From an uncultured Draconibacterium sp. (GTDB lineage Bacteria > Bacteroidota > Bacteroidia > Bacteroidales > Prolixibacteraceae), in contig NZ_OY775906.1 in the NCBI RefSeq assembly GCF_963675065.1, forward strand, positions 660,001-724,000: a DNA stretch of 64,000 bases, read 5' to 3'. Made by a program: the position numbers and the translations under genes. The notes under the pieces were generated by a model. The model searched no databases. It saw only the letters and a list, made by a program, of their open reading frames with translations, and was not told where the DNA came from. Each line of letters opens with the position of its first letter. Position 1 is the stretch's first letter. Shown here piece after piece: positions 51,466-60,038 of this stretch.

Positions 51466-51480
51466 CGCAAAATTTATTCT

Positions 51481-52497
51481 ATGATCCGCTTTTCTGAAAA
51501 TCATTCGCTAAAGGCACACAATACATTTGGCATCGACGCCAAAGCAAAATATTATTTCGAATTTACCGAACTGGAAGACCTGCAGGTTTTTCTGAATTCC
51601 AACAAAAGCTGGAAAGAGGAGAAGTTGATCGTTTTGGGAGAGGGCAGCAATATTTTGTTTATGAATGATTTTGATGGTTTGGTAATTCATCCGAATGTGC
51701 CCGGAATGAACCCGGTTTGGGAAGATCGCAATCATGAATGGTTTGAAGTTGGAGCCGGCGAAGTTTGGGACGAATTTGTTGAGTTTGCCGTAAATCAGGG
51801 ATTGGGTGGCGCTGAAAATCTATCCTTGATACCCGGGAAAGTGGGGGCTGCACCGGTACAAAATATTGGCGCTTACGGACAGGAAGTTTGCCGGTTGGTT
51901 GAAAAAGTTAAAGGTTTCGACCTGGAAAAAGGATGTGCTGTTGAGTTTCCGGCTACCGAATGTGGATTTGCCTACCGTAACAGTGTTTTTAAAAGCTATT
52001 TGAAAAACCGTTTTATTATCACTTCGGTAATTTTGCGAATGGATAAGTTTCCCGAATTTAATCTGGGTTATGGTCAGCTGGAAGAAAAAGTAAATGAAAA
52101 AGGAGGTGCAAATCTTCACAATATTCGTGAAGCAGTAATTGAAATTCGTTCTTCAAAACTACCCGATGTTAAAGAGTTGGGCAATGCCGGAAGTTTCTTT
52201 AAAAACCCGGTGGTCGATAAAAAGCTGGCAGATCAGCTGCTGGTTTCAAGTCCGGATATCCCTGTTTACCCGGGAGAAGAAGGAAAAGTAAAACTGGCCG
52301 CCGGCTGGCTCATCGAACAGGCCGGCTGGAAGGGCAAACGTATTGGTGATGCCGGTGTTCATGAACAACAGGCTTTGGTGCTGGTGAATTATGGCAAAGC
52401 TACCGGCAACGATATTTATGCACTTTCGGAAGAAATCTGTACATCTGTTTCTGAAAAATTTGGGGTTACGTTGGAACGTGAGGTAAACTGCATTTAA
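51481..52497 (+). CDS. murB: UDP-N-acetylenolpyruvoylglucosamine reductase
   Basis: A 338-residue cytosolic flavoenzyme of peptidoglycan synthesis that reduces UDP-GlcNAc-enolpyruvate to UDP-MurNAc with NADPH. FAD-binding motifs VLGEGSNILF and NLSLIPGKVGAAPVQNIGAYG, the catalytic region FAYRNSVFK, and the C-terminal NAGSFFKNPVVDK (catalytic Ser) and AGWLIEQAGWKGKRIGDAGVH are all present, making it a type I MurB. The ATG at 51481 lies 15 nt after a perfect -7 element; a TTG six codons upstream is rejected because it would overlap the promoter. Confidence 0.97.
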   Translation: MIRFSENHSLKAHNTFGIDAKAKYYFEFTELEDLQVFLNSNKSWKEEKLIVLGEGSNILFMNDFDGLVIHPNVPGMNPVWEDRNHEWFEVGAGEVWDEFVEFAVNQGLGGAENLSLIPGKVGAAPVQNIGAYGQEVCRLVEKVKGFDLEKGCAVEFPATECGFAYRNSVFKSYLKNRFIITSVILRMDKFPEFNLGYGQLEEKVNEKGGANLHNIREAVIEIRSSKLPDVKELGNAGSFFKNPVVDKKLADQLLVSSPDIPVYPGEEGKVKLAAGWLIEQAGWKGKRIGDAGVHEQQALVLVNYGKATGNDIYALSEEICTSVSEKFGVTLEREVNCI

Positions 52498-52532
52498 ATT
52501 ACGATTCGCTGTATTTTACCCAAACCCATTTG

Positions 52533-52561
52533 CACGCAGATTTCGCAGAATAGCGCAGATA
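52533..52561. repeat. GCAGATT-type dispersed repeat
   Basis: CACGCAGATTTCGCAGAATA followed by GCGCAGATA is an internally repetitive word related to the palindromic element at 22800-22869. Confidence 0.4.
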
Positions 52562-52594
52562 ACCTATTAAAATCAGCAGAAAAACTTATATCAT

Positions 52595-52626
52595 AAAAAA
52601 ATCCCGGCGTCCAGTCCGGGATTTTT
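52595..52626 (+). terminator. Intrinsic terminator after murB
   Basis: AAAAAATCCCGG-N8-CCGGGATTTTT, a stable 11-bp stem with T-tract about 100 nt after the murB stop codon. Confidence 0.75.
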
Positions 52627-52841
52627 ATTTTTTGTTTGATGTTGTGTCCTAATTTCTTAGGAGGATTTGTGACTACAAAAGTAGCTGTCATTTAAAAAGT
52701 CAAAATGACCTTTGTCATGCGCAGGTGGTCAAAAAACATAGCGCCCGAAACTAATTTCCAGTTTTATTGTTCTTCTGAAAACAATGGTTTTAGAACGGAA
52801 TCAGGCTGAAATCAGCTTGTTTAAAAACAATTATTTTGATT

Positions 52842-54860
52842 ATGCCACATACAAATGCGCTCATAAATGCCACATCGCCATATCTATTGCAACATGCCCA
52901 TAATCCTGTAAACTGGCAGGTTTGGAGTGAAGAGCTGATTGCTCAGGCAAGAACCGAAAACAAACTTATTTTGGTAAGCATTGGTTATGCTGCCTGCCAC
53001 TGGTGTCATGTAATGGAGCACGAAAGTTTTGAGGATGAAAAAGTGGCTGGGGTGATGAACGAAAATTTCGTTTGTATTAAAGTCGACCGAGAGGAACGCC
53101 CCGATGTAGATCATTATTATATGAGTGCTGTTCAGTTGTTGGGGCAGCAGGGCGGCTGGCCTTTAAATGTAATTGCTTTGCCGGATGGACGGCCTATATG
53201 GGGCGGGACCTATTTCCCAAAAGAAAGCTGGGTGGAGAACCTGAAAACTATAGCTGCTTTCTACAAAGGAAAGCAGGATAAAGCGGAAGAATTTGCTACG
53301 CAATTGCAGCAGGGAATTCATCAGGTTTCATTAATGCCCGAGGTGGAGACGGAGGTAGCATATAGCAAAGAGTTGTTGCAACACGGCGTTGATGGCTGGA
53401 AAACACATTTTGATTATGAGGAAGGCGGAAGAGCCGGTGCTCCGAAATTTCCGATGCCGGTAAATATCGATTTTTTGCTCTACTACGGTTTTATGAATTC
53501 AGATAAAGCCGTACTCGAATTTGTTGAAACCACCTTGCTGAAAATGGCTCGCGGAGGTATCTACGATCAGGTGGGCGGCGGTTTCGCACGTTACTCGGTG
53601 GATGAAAAGTGGAAAGTACCACATTTCGAGAAAATGTTGTACGATAACGGGCAGCTCATCAGTGTCTATTCAAAAGCTTATCAGCATTCTAAAAATGAGG
53701 AGTTTAAAACGGTGGTTTACGAAACCATTGCTTTTGTTGAGCGGGAGCTGATGGACGAAAGCGGTGCTTTTTATTCGTCGCTGGATGCTGACAGCGAAGG
53801 CGAAGAGGGAAAGTTTTATGTGTGGCGAAAAGATGAACTACTGGAAGTTTTAGGTGAGGAATATGATTTGTTCGCTGACTATTATAATGTAAATGGCAAA
53901 GGATTTTGGGAGCACAATAATTACATTTTGTTGCGCGATATTTCCAATGAAGAATTTGCAGAAAAGCACGGGTTAAGTTTACACGAACTGCAGATAAAAG
54001 TTGGAAAATGGAAATATGCACTGATGAAAACACGGAAGGAGCGCGTGCGTCCCGGATTGGATGATAAAACGCTTACATCGTGGAATGCGCTAATGCTAAA
54101 AGGATTGGCAGATGCATACAAAGCTTTTGGCAACATAGAGTTTTTGAATCTCGCGGTTAAAAATGCCGGGTTTATCGAAAAAAAGCTGTTAAAGGAAAAC
54201 GGACAACTTTATCACAGTTGGAAAAATGACATCACCTCTATCGATGGATTTCTGGAGGATTACGCACTGTTGATGGATGCTTTTCTGGCGCTGTTCGAAG
54301 TTACCGGCGATGAAAACTGGCTGGCCTTAACGGATAAAATGACGGAGTATGTTTTTGCCCATTTTTACGACGCAGAAAAGCAGCTATTCTATTTCAACCG
54401 ATATAATGCCGCTGCAGTGATCACCAACCATTTTCAGAAAGAGGATAACGTTATTCCGGCTGCTAATTCGGTAATGGCAAACATCCTGCACCGTTTGTAT
54501 TTAATCCATGGTAAACCCGAATACCTGGAAACGGCAAAGAAAATGTTACAATACATTACGCCACATTTTGCCAATTATCCGATGGCTTATGCCAATTGGG
54601 GAACACTGCTGTTAAAATTAACAGCACCTTATTTTGAGGTGGCCGTTTGTGGATTCAATTCCCGTTTGCAGCTTAAGAAATTACAAAAAGGTTTTTTCCC
54701 GCATGTACTTTGGGCATTTACCGAGAAGGAAAGCGAGGTGCCATTGTTGAAAGATCGTTTTAGTCATACTGCCGATTTGATTTATGTATGCAAAAACGGC
54801 ACGTGTGAATTACCTGTTGAAGAAGTGGAAGCAGCTGCCAAAAAGATTCGGATACAATGA
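52842..54860 (+). CDS. YyaL/DUF255-type thioredoxin-fold and glycosidase-like protein
   Basis: A 672-residue cytosolic protein. The N-terminal DUF255 thioredoxin-like domain (about 1-165) has SPYLLQHAHNPVNW, the CHWCHVMEHESFED motif and QGGWPLNVIALPDGRPI. The rest is an alpha/alpha-barrel like N-acyl-glucosamine epimerases/six-hairpin glycosidases (GGIYDQVGGGFARYSVDEKW, LYDNGQLISVYSKAY, LDADSEGEEGKFYVW). Human SPATA20 and B. subtilis YyaL are relatives; the biochemical role is not known. ATG at 52842 is taken over a TTG two codons earlier. It overlaps the next gene by 4 nt, so the two are translationally coupled. Confidence 0.85.
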   Translation: MPHTNALINATSPYLLQHAHNPVNWQVWSEELIAQARTENKLILVSIGYAACHWCHVMEHESFEDEKVAGVMNENFVCIKVDREERPDVDHYYMSAVQLLGQQGGWPLNVIALPDGRPIWGGTYFPKESWVENLKTIAAFYKGKQDKAEEFATQLQQGIHQVSLMPEVETEVAYSKELLQHGVDGWKTHFDYEEGGRAGAPKFPMPVNIDFLLYYGFMNSDKAVLEFVETTLLKMARGGIYDQVGGGFARYSVDEKWKVPHFEKMLYDNGQLISVYSKAYQHSKNEEFKTVVYETIAFVERELMDESGAFYSSLDADSEGEEGKFYVWRKDELLEVLGEEYDLFADYYNVNGKGFWEHNNYILLRDISNEEFAEKHGLSLHELQIKVGKWKYALMKTRKERVRPGLDDKTLTSWNALMLKGLADAYKAFGNIEFLNLAVKNAGFIEKKLLKENGQLYHSWKNDITSIDGFLEDYALLMDAFLALFEVTGDENWLALTDKMTEYVFAHFYDAEKQLFYFNRYNAAAVITNHFQKEDNVIPAANSVMANILHRLYLIHGKPEYLETAKKMLQYITPHFANYPMAYANWGTLLLKLTAPYFEVAVCGFNSRLQLKKLQKGFFPHVLWAFTEKESEVPLLKDRFSHTADLIYVCKNGTCELPVEEVEAAAKKIRIQ

Positions 54861-55897
54861 AACAGAAAGAAGTCTTGATTGTTGGGCAGGGCCTGGCAGG
54901 TACATTACTGGCTTTTGAATTGTATTTTGCCGATGTGGAGGTGTGTATCGTTAACAACCCGCAAAAAAGTACGGCGACCCGGGTAGCAGCCGGAATGGTA
55001 AATCCGCTGGTGTTTAAGCGAATGACCAAAAGCTGGATGGTAGATGATTTGCTGCCGGTAATGAAAAAACGTTACCACAAGCTGGAAGAACTGCTGGGGG
55101 AACGTTTTTACTTCGACATGCCCATGATAAAACCGCTCTCGGAGCAGGAAACACAACTGTGGCAACAACGAAAAGCCGATGAAAAGTTTGCACCGTTTAT
55201 TGAGAAGATCAGTGAAACGAGTCCGGTTGATCGTATTTCGGAATCAAATGCTTACGGAATTGTAAAAGAATCGGGCTATTTAAAAACCGGTCTTTTTCTG
55301 GATGCTGCAAAGCGTTTCTTTCAGGAAAATAAATTGTTGATTGAAGCTGATTTTCCGGCAAGCCAAAGCAGTTTTGAAAATCATACTTTTCAGAATATTC
55401 AGTTTGATAAAATCGTGTTTTGCGAGGGACACTACCTGAAAACACATCCGCTGTTTGATTTTATTCGCTTACAACCGGCAAAAGGGGAGGTGCTGCAGAT
55501 TTATGCGCCCGACCTTTCAGAAAACTTCATCATTAACCGCCGTGTATTTGTGTTGCCAATTGGCGATCATCGTTTTAAAGTTGGCTCAACATACGAATGG
55601 AAAGATCTTACAGATTTTCCAACAGAAGAAGGCAAAAACTCAATTTTAGACCGATTAAAAGAGCTTATTCATGTTGATTTTACAATAGAAGAACATTGGG
55701 CAGGAGTGCGGCCAACGGTGATCGACCGGCGGCCGGTTTTGGGAAGACACCCGCAGCATAAGCACGTTTATGTATTTAACGGGCTGGGAACAAAAGGAGT
55801 AATGCTGGCGCCTTATTTTGCGAAAGAAACAAAAGCATTGATCATAAACAATAATTATGCAATAAATAAACAAGTTGATCTGGCCCGGTTTTTATAG
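54857..55897 (+). CDS. FAD-dependent oxidoreductase (DAO family)
   Basis: A 346-residue flavoprotein with the N-terminal dinucleotide-binding motif VLIVGQGLAGTLLAFELYF (GxGxxG) and the DAO-type C-terminal closing stretch HWAGVRPTVIDRRPVLGRHP followed by NGLGTKGVMLAPYFAKE. The family oxidises amino or imino groups of glycine, sarcosine or D-amino acids, or modifies tRNA (MnmC-like). Substrate unclear. Its ATG overlaps the stop of the YyaL-like gene (ATGA), indicating co-expression, and a DUF3078 gene follows after 90 nt. Confidence 0.82.
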   Translation: MKQKEVLIVGQGLAGTLLAFELYFADVEVCIVNNPQKSTATRVAAGMVNPLVFKRMTKSWMVDDLLPVMKKRYHKLEELLGERFYFDMPMIKPLSEQETQLWQQRKADEKFAPFIEKISETSPVDRISESNAYGIVKESGYLKTGLFLDAAKRFFQENKLLIEADFPASQSSFENHTFQNIQFDKIVFCEGHYLKTHPLFDFIRLQPAKGEVLQIYAPDLSENFIINRRVFVLPIGDHRFKVGSTYEWKDLTDFPTEEGKNSILDRLKELIHVDFTIEEHWAGVRPTVIDRRPVLGRHPQHKHVYVFNGLGTKGVMLAPYFAKETKALIINNNYAINKQVDLARFL

Positions 55898-55986
55898 TCG
55901 TTGTTAAGTTTACAAACTTTTTTATTTAACCTTTGTTCTATTTTCTTTAAATTGAGTTTCAAATAAATTACCAAACAAATATTGAA

Positions 55987-56853
55987 ATGAAGAAATTACT
56001 GATTTTATTATTTTTATTCCCTGCATTTGCGTTTGCACAAGACGAAACAAAAGATACCCTTTGGACAACTAGCGGAAGCACAACGCTAAATTTCTCGCAG
56101 GTTTCATTAAACAACTGGGCTGCTGGTGGAAAAAGTTCCATGTCGGGAGTGTTTATGGTGAATTACGCTGCCAATTACAAAAAGGACAAGTTGAGCTGGG
56201 ACAATACCTTCGATTTCCGATATGGCTTTTTAAAAGAAGAGGATATGGATTGGCGTAAATCCGACGATAAAATTGATATTAGCTCGAAACTGGGGATAGA
56301 AGCAGCGGGCAAATGGAATTATTCGGCACTTATGAACTTCAAATCGCAATTTGCTCCGGGGTACAATTATCCCGATACCGAGAATGCTATTTCTAAATTT
56401 ATGGCACCGGGTTACCTGAGTATTGGTTTAGGTATGGATTATAAAACCGATGGATTTTCGTTGATGATGGCTCCTGTGTCGGGGAAATTTACTTTTGTTA
56501 CCGACGATGATCTGTCGGATGAAGGTGCTTTTGGTGTTGAAGAAGGAAAAACAATGCGTGCCGAGCTTGGTGCAGCGGTTAAAGCACAATTAAAGAAAGA
56601 CATTTGGGAAAACGTTACCCTGGATACCAAAGTAGACCTGTTTTCAAATTATCTGGATCAACCCAAAAACATTGATGTCGACTGGACATTCAAGATTATT
56701 ATGAAAGTCAATGATTACCTGTCGGCTAACCTGATTACACAGCTGATTTACGACAACGATGTAAAAATTCAGGGCGACGATGAAAACCTTCCTCCATCAC
56801 CTGGTTTACAATTTATGGAATCGTTTGGAGTAGGATTGACATTTAAATTTTAA
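55987..56853 (+). CDS. DUF3078 outer-membrane protein
   Basis: A 288-residue exported protein. Signal peptide ends AFAFAQ (about residue 18). DTLWTTSGSTTLNFSQVSLN and NWAAGGKSSMSGVFMVNYAA are the hallmark DUF3078 opening, followed by repeated amphipathic strands (WDNTFDFRYGFLK, YLSIGLGMDYK, KIIMKVNDYLSANLITQLIY) and a C-terminal GVGLTFKF that ends in Phe, as in outer-membrane barrels. The family has no assigned function. A terminator follows directly. Confidence 0.85.
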   Translation: MKKLLILLFLFPAFAFAQDETKDTLWTTSGSTTLNFSQVSLNNWAAGGKSSMSGVFMVNYAANYKKDKLSWDNTFDFRYGFLKEEDMDWRKSDDKIDISSKLGIEAAGKWNYSALMNFKSQFAPGYNYPDTENAISKFMAPGYLSIGLGMDYKTDGFSLMMAPVSGKFTFVTDDDLSDEGAFGVEEGKTMRAELGAAVKAQLKKDIWENVTLDTKVDLFSNYLDQPKNIDVDWTFKIIMKVNDYLSANLITQLIYDNDVKIQGDDENLPPSPGLQFMESFGVGLTFKF

Positions 56854-56872
56854 TTGAAAATATTAAATAAAG

Positions 56873-56904
56873 AAAAGCTTTCTGCGTTTGTAGGAAGCTT
56901 TTTT
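56873..56904 (+). terminator. Terminator after the DUF3078 gene
   Basis: AAAAGCTTTCT-N8-AGGAAGCTTTTTT, a stem of about 11 bp with one mismatch and a T-tract, 20 nt after the stop codon. Confidence 0.65.
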
Positions 56905-56912
56905 GTTTTTTA

Positions 56913-57118
56913 TAGCTACGAGCTACGCGCCTCTAGCCGCGAGAAAGAAGTTTCAAATCTCACTGTACTTATAAAATATTTTACCACAGAGTTACACAAA
57001 GCAGGCGCAAAGTCTCACAAATGGGGAGGAAGTAGTTCCAGGGAAGTTACAATTTAACAATTTAACAGTTTTTCAATCTCCTTCAATCTTTCTACTCGCG
57101 ACTCGTAGCTCGAAGCTA
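56913..57118. repeat. Composite repeat block bounded by inverted TAGCTACGAGC/GCTCGAAGCTA words
   Basis: Left end TAGCTACGAGCTACGCG (56913-56929) and right end CGCGACTCGTAGCTCGAAGCTA (57097-57118) are partly inverted copies. Between them lie the CACAGAG module copy 2 (56976-57021) and an ACAATTTAACAATTTAACAG module (57049-57069). The module order is the same as at 51157-51388. Confidence 0.5.
56976..57021. repeat. CACAGAG-type dispersed repeat, copy 2
   Basis: ATATTTTACCACAGAGTTAC followed by ACAAAGCAGGCGCAAAGTCTC; shares its first 23 bases exactly with 51212-51234 and about four fifths of the remainder. Confidence 0.75.
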
Positions 57119-57128
57119 ATAGCTGCTC

Positions 57129-58031
57129 TCACAACACCGTTCCCAAAGTAATCAGCAAAATACCCGTAAGGATACCCGCCAGGTACGCGCCTTTCTTTTT
57201 TAGGTTTTGTTCTTTAAACAGCACACCTCCAATTACAAACGCTACCAACACACTTCCGCGGCGCAATGCCGAAATAACCGAGATTAAAGCATCTTCATTG
57301 CTGAGTGCATAAAAATACAGGTAGTCGGCAATGACCAGAAACAGCCCGATTAGCGGGATGGTCCAGCGCCATTCGAAATGAATGTTTTTACGTTTTCTGA
57401 TTTTCTCGTTCAGCAAAACAAAAGGCAGCAGAATTACCACCTGGTACACCGAAAACCAGGCTTGTACCGCCACACGGTCGATGCGTTGTAAAATAAACTT
57501 ATCGTATAATCCGCTGCAGGCTCCAAGTAGCGTTCCGGCAACAATAAAATAGACCCATTTATTTCGTTTAAAATTTATGCCTTCCAGTTTGCCGGCTGTT
57601 GAAAAGAGGTAAAAGAACAGCAGGGTGATGGCAATTCCAATCCACTGGTAAACATTCAGCCGTTCGTGAAAAATGATGAGGGCACCAATAAGCGTCCAAA
57701 GCGGACCGGTTGCACGAATAGGTGCTACAATGGTAATAGGCAGGTGTTTTAGCGCAAAAAAGGCAAGCACCCAACTCGATACCACAATGGCCGATTTTAG
57801 TAAGACCTGAAGATGTTCGGCAGCGGTAAGTTGTGGTACATATAAACCGGTGTTAGCCAATAACTCGGGCGATTTAAACGATAAAACAATAAATGGAGTA
57901 AACAGCAACGAGCTGGCAACGGTAGAAAAAAACAAAACGGGCATTACCGCATTGCTGTTAACCGATTGCTTTTTAAAAATGTCGTAAATGCCCAGAAACA
58001 AGGCCGAAGCCAATCCAAATAGTGCCCACAT
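57129..58031 (-). CDS. EamA/DMT-family transporter
   Basis: A 300-residue membrane protein with ten predicted helices in two EamA halves (about 1-138 and 150-300). Helix patterns such as ALFGLASALFLGIYDIFKKQS, VAPIRATGPLWTLIGALIIF, LLGACSGLYDKFIL and LRRGSVLVAFVIGGVLFKEQ are typical of drug/metabolite exporters. The substrate is unknown; many members export amino acids or nucleotide sugars. It is read leftwards from a -7 element at 58050-58057, alone. Confidence 0.83.
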   Translation of the reverse strand: MWALFGLASALFLGIYDIFKKQSVNSNAVMPVLFFSTVASSLLFTPFIVLSFKSPELLANTGLYVPQLTAAEHLQVLLKSAIVVSSWVLAFFALKHLPITIVAPIRATGPLWTLIGALIIFHERLNVYQWIGIAITLLFFYLFSTAGKLEGINFKRNKWVYFIVAGTLLGACSGLYDKFILQRIDRVAVQAWFSVYQVVILLPFVLLNEKIRKRKNIHFEWRWTIPLIGLFLVIADYLYFYALSNEDALISVISALRRGSVLVAFVIGGVLFKEQNLKKKGAYLAGILTGILLITLGTVL

Positions 58032-58049
58032 AATGTTTTATAAAGCGGG

Positions 58050-58057
58050 CAAAAGTA
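58050..58057 (-). promoter_or_regulatory. -7 promoter element for the EamA transporter
   Basis: TACTTTTG on the minus strand matches TAnnTTTG exactly, 18 nt before the ATG at 58031. Confidence 0.5.
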
Positions 58058-58187
58058 GCCGTTTTCATTGAACTTTACATTTCCTAAAAGTTATGATTTC
58101 GGCGAAATCTATTTGCAATCATTTTTTTCAATGTTTATTTAAAAACTAAAAGTGATTGTTGTTGTTTCAAAGTAAGAAGTAAAAAAG

Positions 58188-58415
58188 ATGAAGTTTATAA
58201 AACAAAAGCAGTTGTCACTGATTTTATTAGTAGTTGGTGCCATTGGAGGTTTCCTTTACTGGAAATATGTGGGATGTTTAAGCGGTACCTGTGTTATAAA
58301 ATCGGTGTGGTACTGGAGTACCTTGTGGGGAGCTGCAGTTGGCTACCTTTTGGGCGATGCCGTAAACGATTTTATTGTAAAGCGCAAAAAAAGAGCAGAA
58401 CAAAATGATAGCTAA
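58188..58415 (+). CDS. Small two-helix membrane protein (DUF6132-like)
   Basis: A 75-residue protein with two hydrophobic segments (about 9-29, LSLILLVVGAIGGFLYWKYV, and 44-62, STLWGAAVGYLLGDAVNDF), a short loop with two cysteines (CLSGTC) and a basic tail. This matches small Bacteroidota membrane proteins that commonly precede a thioredoxin gene. The CxxxxC loop near the membrane could exchange disulphides with the thioredoxin encoded next; this is inference. The end overlaps the thioredoxin start by 11 nt. Confidence 0.72.
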   Translation: MKFIKQKQLSLILLVVGAIGGFLYWKYVGCLSGTCVIKSVWYWSTLWGAAVGYLLGDAVNDFIVKRKKRAEQNDS

Positions 58416-58704
58416 ATTCAAAAATATTATCAATTGCAAACGTCCGGTTTTGGTCGACTTTTATGCCGATTGGTGTGGCCCGTGTAAACAAATGCCGGCC
58501 ATTCTGAAGCAGGTGAAAGCTGAGCTGAAAGAAAATATCAAGATCATAAAAGTGGATGTTGACCGTAACCCGAATATCGCCTCGAAATACCAGATACGAA
58601 GCATTCCAACACTGATGCTGTTTAAAGACGGTGAATTAAAATGGAGTGGAATGGGGGTACGACCTGCCGACGAAGTAAAAAGTATTGTTGAGCAATATTT
58701 GTAG
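58405..58704 (+). CDS. trxA: Thioredoxin
   Basis: A 99-residue cytosolic thioredoxin with the active site DFYADWCGPCKQMPAILKQ (WCGPC at about 26-30), the buried KVDVDRN strand and the cis-Pro loop IRSIPTLMLFKDGE. No signal peptide. It overlaps the preceding membrane-protein gene by 11 nt and is 8 nt from the methyltransferase gene, so the three form an operon. Confidence 0.93.
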   Translation: MIAKFKNIINCKRPVLVDFYADWCGPCKQMPAILKQVKAELKENIKIIKVDVDRNPNIASKYQIRSIPTLMLFKDGELKWSGMGVRPADEVKSIVEQYL

Positions 58705-58712
58705 CTTTGCGT

Positions 58713-59453
58713 ATGAACGATTCGCAAAATATATTCTATACCTCCATATCAAAGTATTATTCCGAGATTTTTCCGTTTAATCCCATGCAACTGAAGTTTG
58801 TAACAAACAAGCTTGATGAGTTGCCGGGGAAACATATTCTGGATATCGGTTGTGCCACCGGCGAGCTGTCTTTTCAGCTGGCAGCGGGTGGGGCAGAAGT
58901 TACCGGAATCGACCTGAACGAAGATTTGTTACAGCAGGCCATAAGCAATAAAAAACACAAGGGGCTATCATTTCAGCAGGGAAATATGCTGGAGCTGAAA
59001 CAGGATTTTAACCCGCAGCAGTTTGATGCTGTGTTGTGCTTTGGAAATACTTTGGTGCATTTAAACTCTGAATCACATGTTCTGCAAATGCTGGAAGGTG
59101 CCTACACCGTGTTAAAACCCGGCGGAAAATTGTTGCTGCAGCTGTTAAACTACGACCACATTTGCAGCGAACCGGTTGAAGCATTGCCTGTAATCGATAC
59201 AGAAAATATCCGCTTTATCCGACGTTATAATTTTGCTGACGATTCTGAGCTGATAGGTTTTCAAACCGATCTGGAAATTAAAGCTGTAAACCGCATCGTA
59301 TCGAACGAAACGCCGTTGCTGGCATTAAAAAGTGAGACTTTAAAAACGCTGCTCGAAAAAGCCGGTTTCCAAAACATTCAGTTTTATGCAAACTTTAAAC
59401 AAGAGCCTAAAGGCGGAGATCATTTGCCTTTGGTGGTGAGTTGTGAGAAGTAG
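58713..59453 (+). CDS. Class I SAM-dependent methyltransferase
   Basis: A 246-residue soluble enzyme. HILDIGCATGELSFQLA is the SAM-binding motif I (about 39-55), followed by GIDLNEDLL (motif II), QFDAVLCFGNTLVHL and LKPGGKLLLQLLNY. The ATG at 58713 is used; the TTG two codons upstream is unnecessary. It is the last gene of the operon with the small membrane protein and thioredoxin. The substrate is unknown. Confidence 0.83.
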   Translation: MNDSQNIFYTSISKYYSEIFPFNPMQLKFVTNKLDELPGKHILDIGCATGELSFQLAAGGAEVTGIDLNEDLLQQAISNKKHKGLSFQQGNMLELKQDFNPQQFDAVLCFGNTLVHLNSESHVLQMLEGAYTVLKPGGKLLLQLLNYDHICSEPVEALPVIDTENIRFIRRYNFADDSELIGFQTDLEIKAVNRIVSNETPLLALKSETLKTLLEKAGFQNIQFYANFKQEPKGGDHLPLVVSCEK

Positions 59454-59780
59454 TATTTCGCTTTTTAAGTCGTTTTAGTTTTTCGCACCATAAATCTCCT
59501 GCCGGAGGCTATCATTTTTGTCTTGACACAAAAACGATACAAAAAAGTCAAGGCTCCTTTTGATCTTCACCCTACGTTTTTATAAAACCTAAATTCGGAC
59601 GGGTGATCTCCTCGATCCCTCGGAGCTTCCCGCTCTCATTAAGGCTTTATTTCAACTTCGGGCAAAGACCAAAAGAGGCCGCCCACTGATGTAACGTTAC
59701 TAAATCGGAGCTTGGCCTCGTCCGGTGAGCCGGAAAACAAGCAGTGACGGCGTTAAAAAAATTACTGATGCCCGACTGAC

Positions 59781-59802
59781 GCCTGCCTGACGGTAGGCAG
59801 GC
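59781..59802. repeat. GC-rich perfect palindrome
   Basis: GCCTGCCT-GACGGT-AGGCAGGC has 8-bp perfect arms; CGCCTGCCTG recurs as GCGCCTGCCTG at 61300-61310. It may be a terminator-like or dispersed extragenic element. Confidence 0.5.
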
Positions 59803-60010
59803 GCCTTATATTGAAACCTTTTTTCAGAGATTGGGCGTAATTGTGTAAAAAGGGTAGCCTAAAGAGGGAGGCTTAAAGTCCCCTGCAGGGGATTTAAGGG
59901 GGGAATCGAAGTGCTTACTTACAAACAGAATTGATCATATGAATAAAAACTTTTTATACAGCCTTAATACTGTCCTTAAAAGTTCCAATTTTTATTTTAG
60001 CTCAAATAAT

Positions 60011-60018
60011 TATCTTTC
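60011..60018 (+). promoter_or_regulatory. -7 promoter element for the ArsC-like gene
   Basis: TATCTTTC has seven of eight matches to TAnnTTTG. A transcript from here would begin almost at the first ATG (60027), favouring translation from the ATG at 60039. Confidence 0.4.
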
Positions 60019-60038
60019 GGGCACAAATGAAGAATAAA

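Larger units (their letters stand above)
51116..51480. other. Intergenic region with repeat modules
   Basis: 365 bp between the divergent glycosyltransferase and murB genes. It holds AGCGCGAAGCGCGAAGAG (about 51157-51174), the CACAGAGTTACACAGAG module (51212-51258), a CAGTTGGCAAAATGCAATTGGCAAAA near-tandem (51292-51317), an ACAATTTAYCA-type stretch (51349-51388) and the murB promoter. A similar succession of modules occurs at 56913-57118. Confidence 0.6.
52498..52841. other. Intergenic region with repeat and terminator
   Basis: 344 bp between murB and the YyaL-like gene. It holds a CACGCAGATTTCGCAGA-type repeat (52533-52561, same vocabulary as 22800-22869), AATCAGCAG, a strong terminator (52595-52626) and an AT-rich stretch that should include the downstream promoter. 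Confidence 0.55.
59454..60026. other. Long intergenic region rich in hairpins, probable dispersed element
   Basis: 573 bp, with a markedly more GC-rich core than its flanks. In order: CTCC-TGCC-GGAG (59497-59508), alternative stems TTTTTG...CAAAAA and CTTGAC-N19-GTCAAG (59515-59552), CTCC...GGAG (about 59609-59626), GCCTGCCT-GACGGT-AGGCAGGC (59781-59802) and CCCCTGCAGGGG (59881-59892). No open frame of note. The 3' end carries the promoter of the ArsC-like gene. Confidence 0.5.

Noticed and set aside
56854..57057. 67-codon open frame after the DUF3078 gene
   Set aside because: It runs through the terminator and repeat block, with no start context or coding composition.
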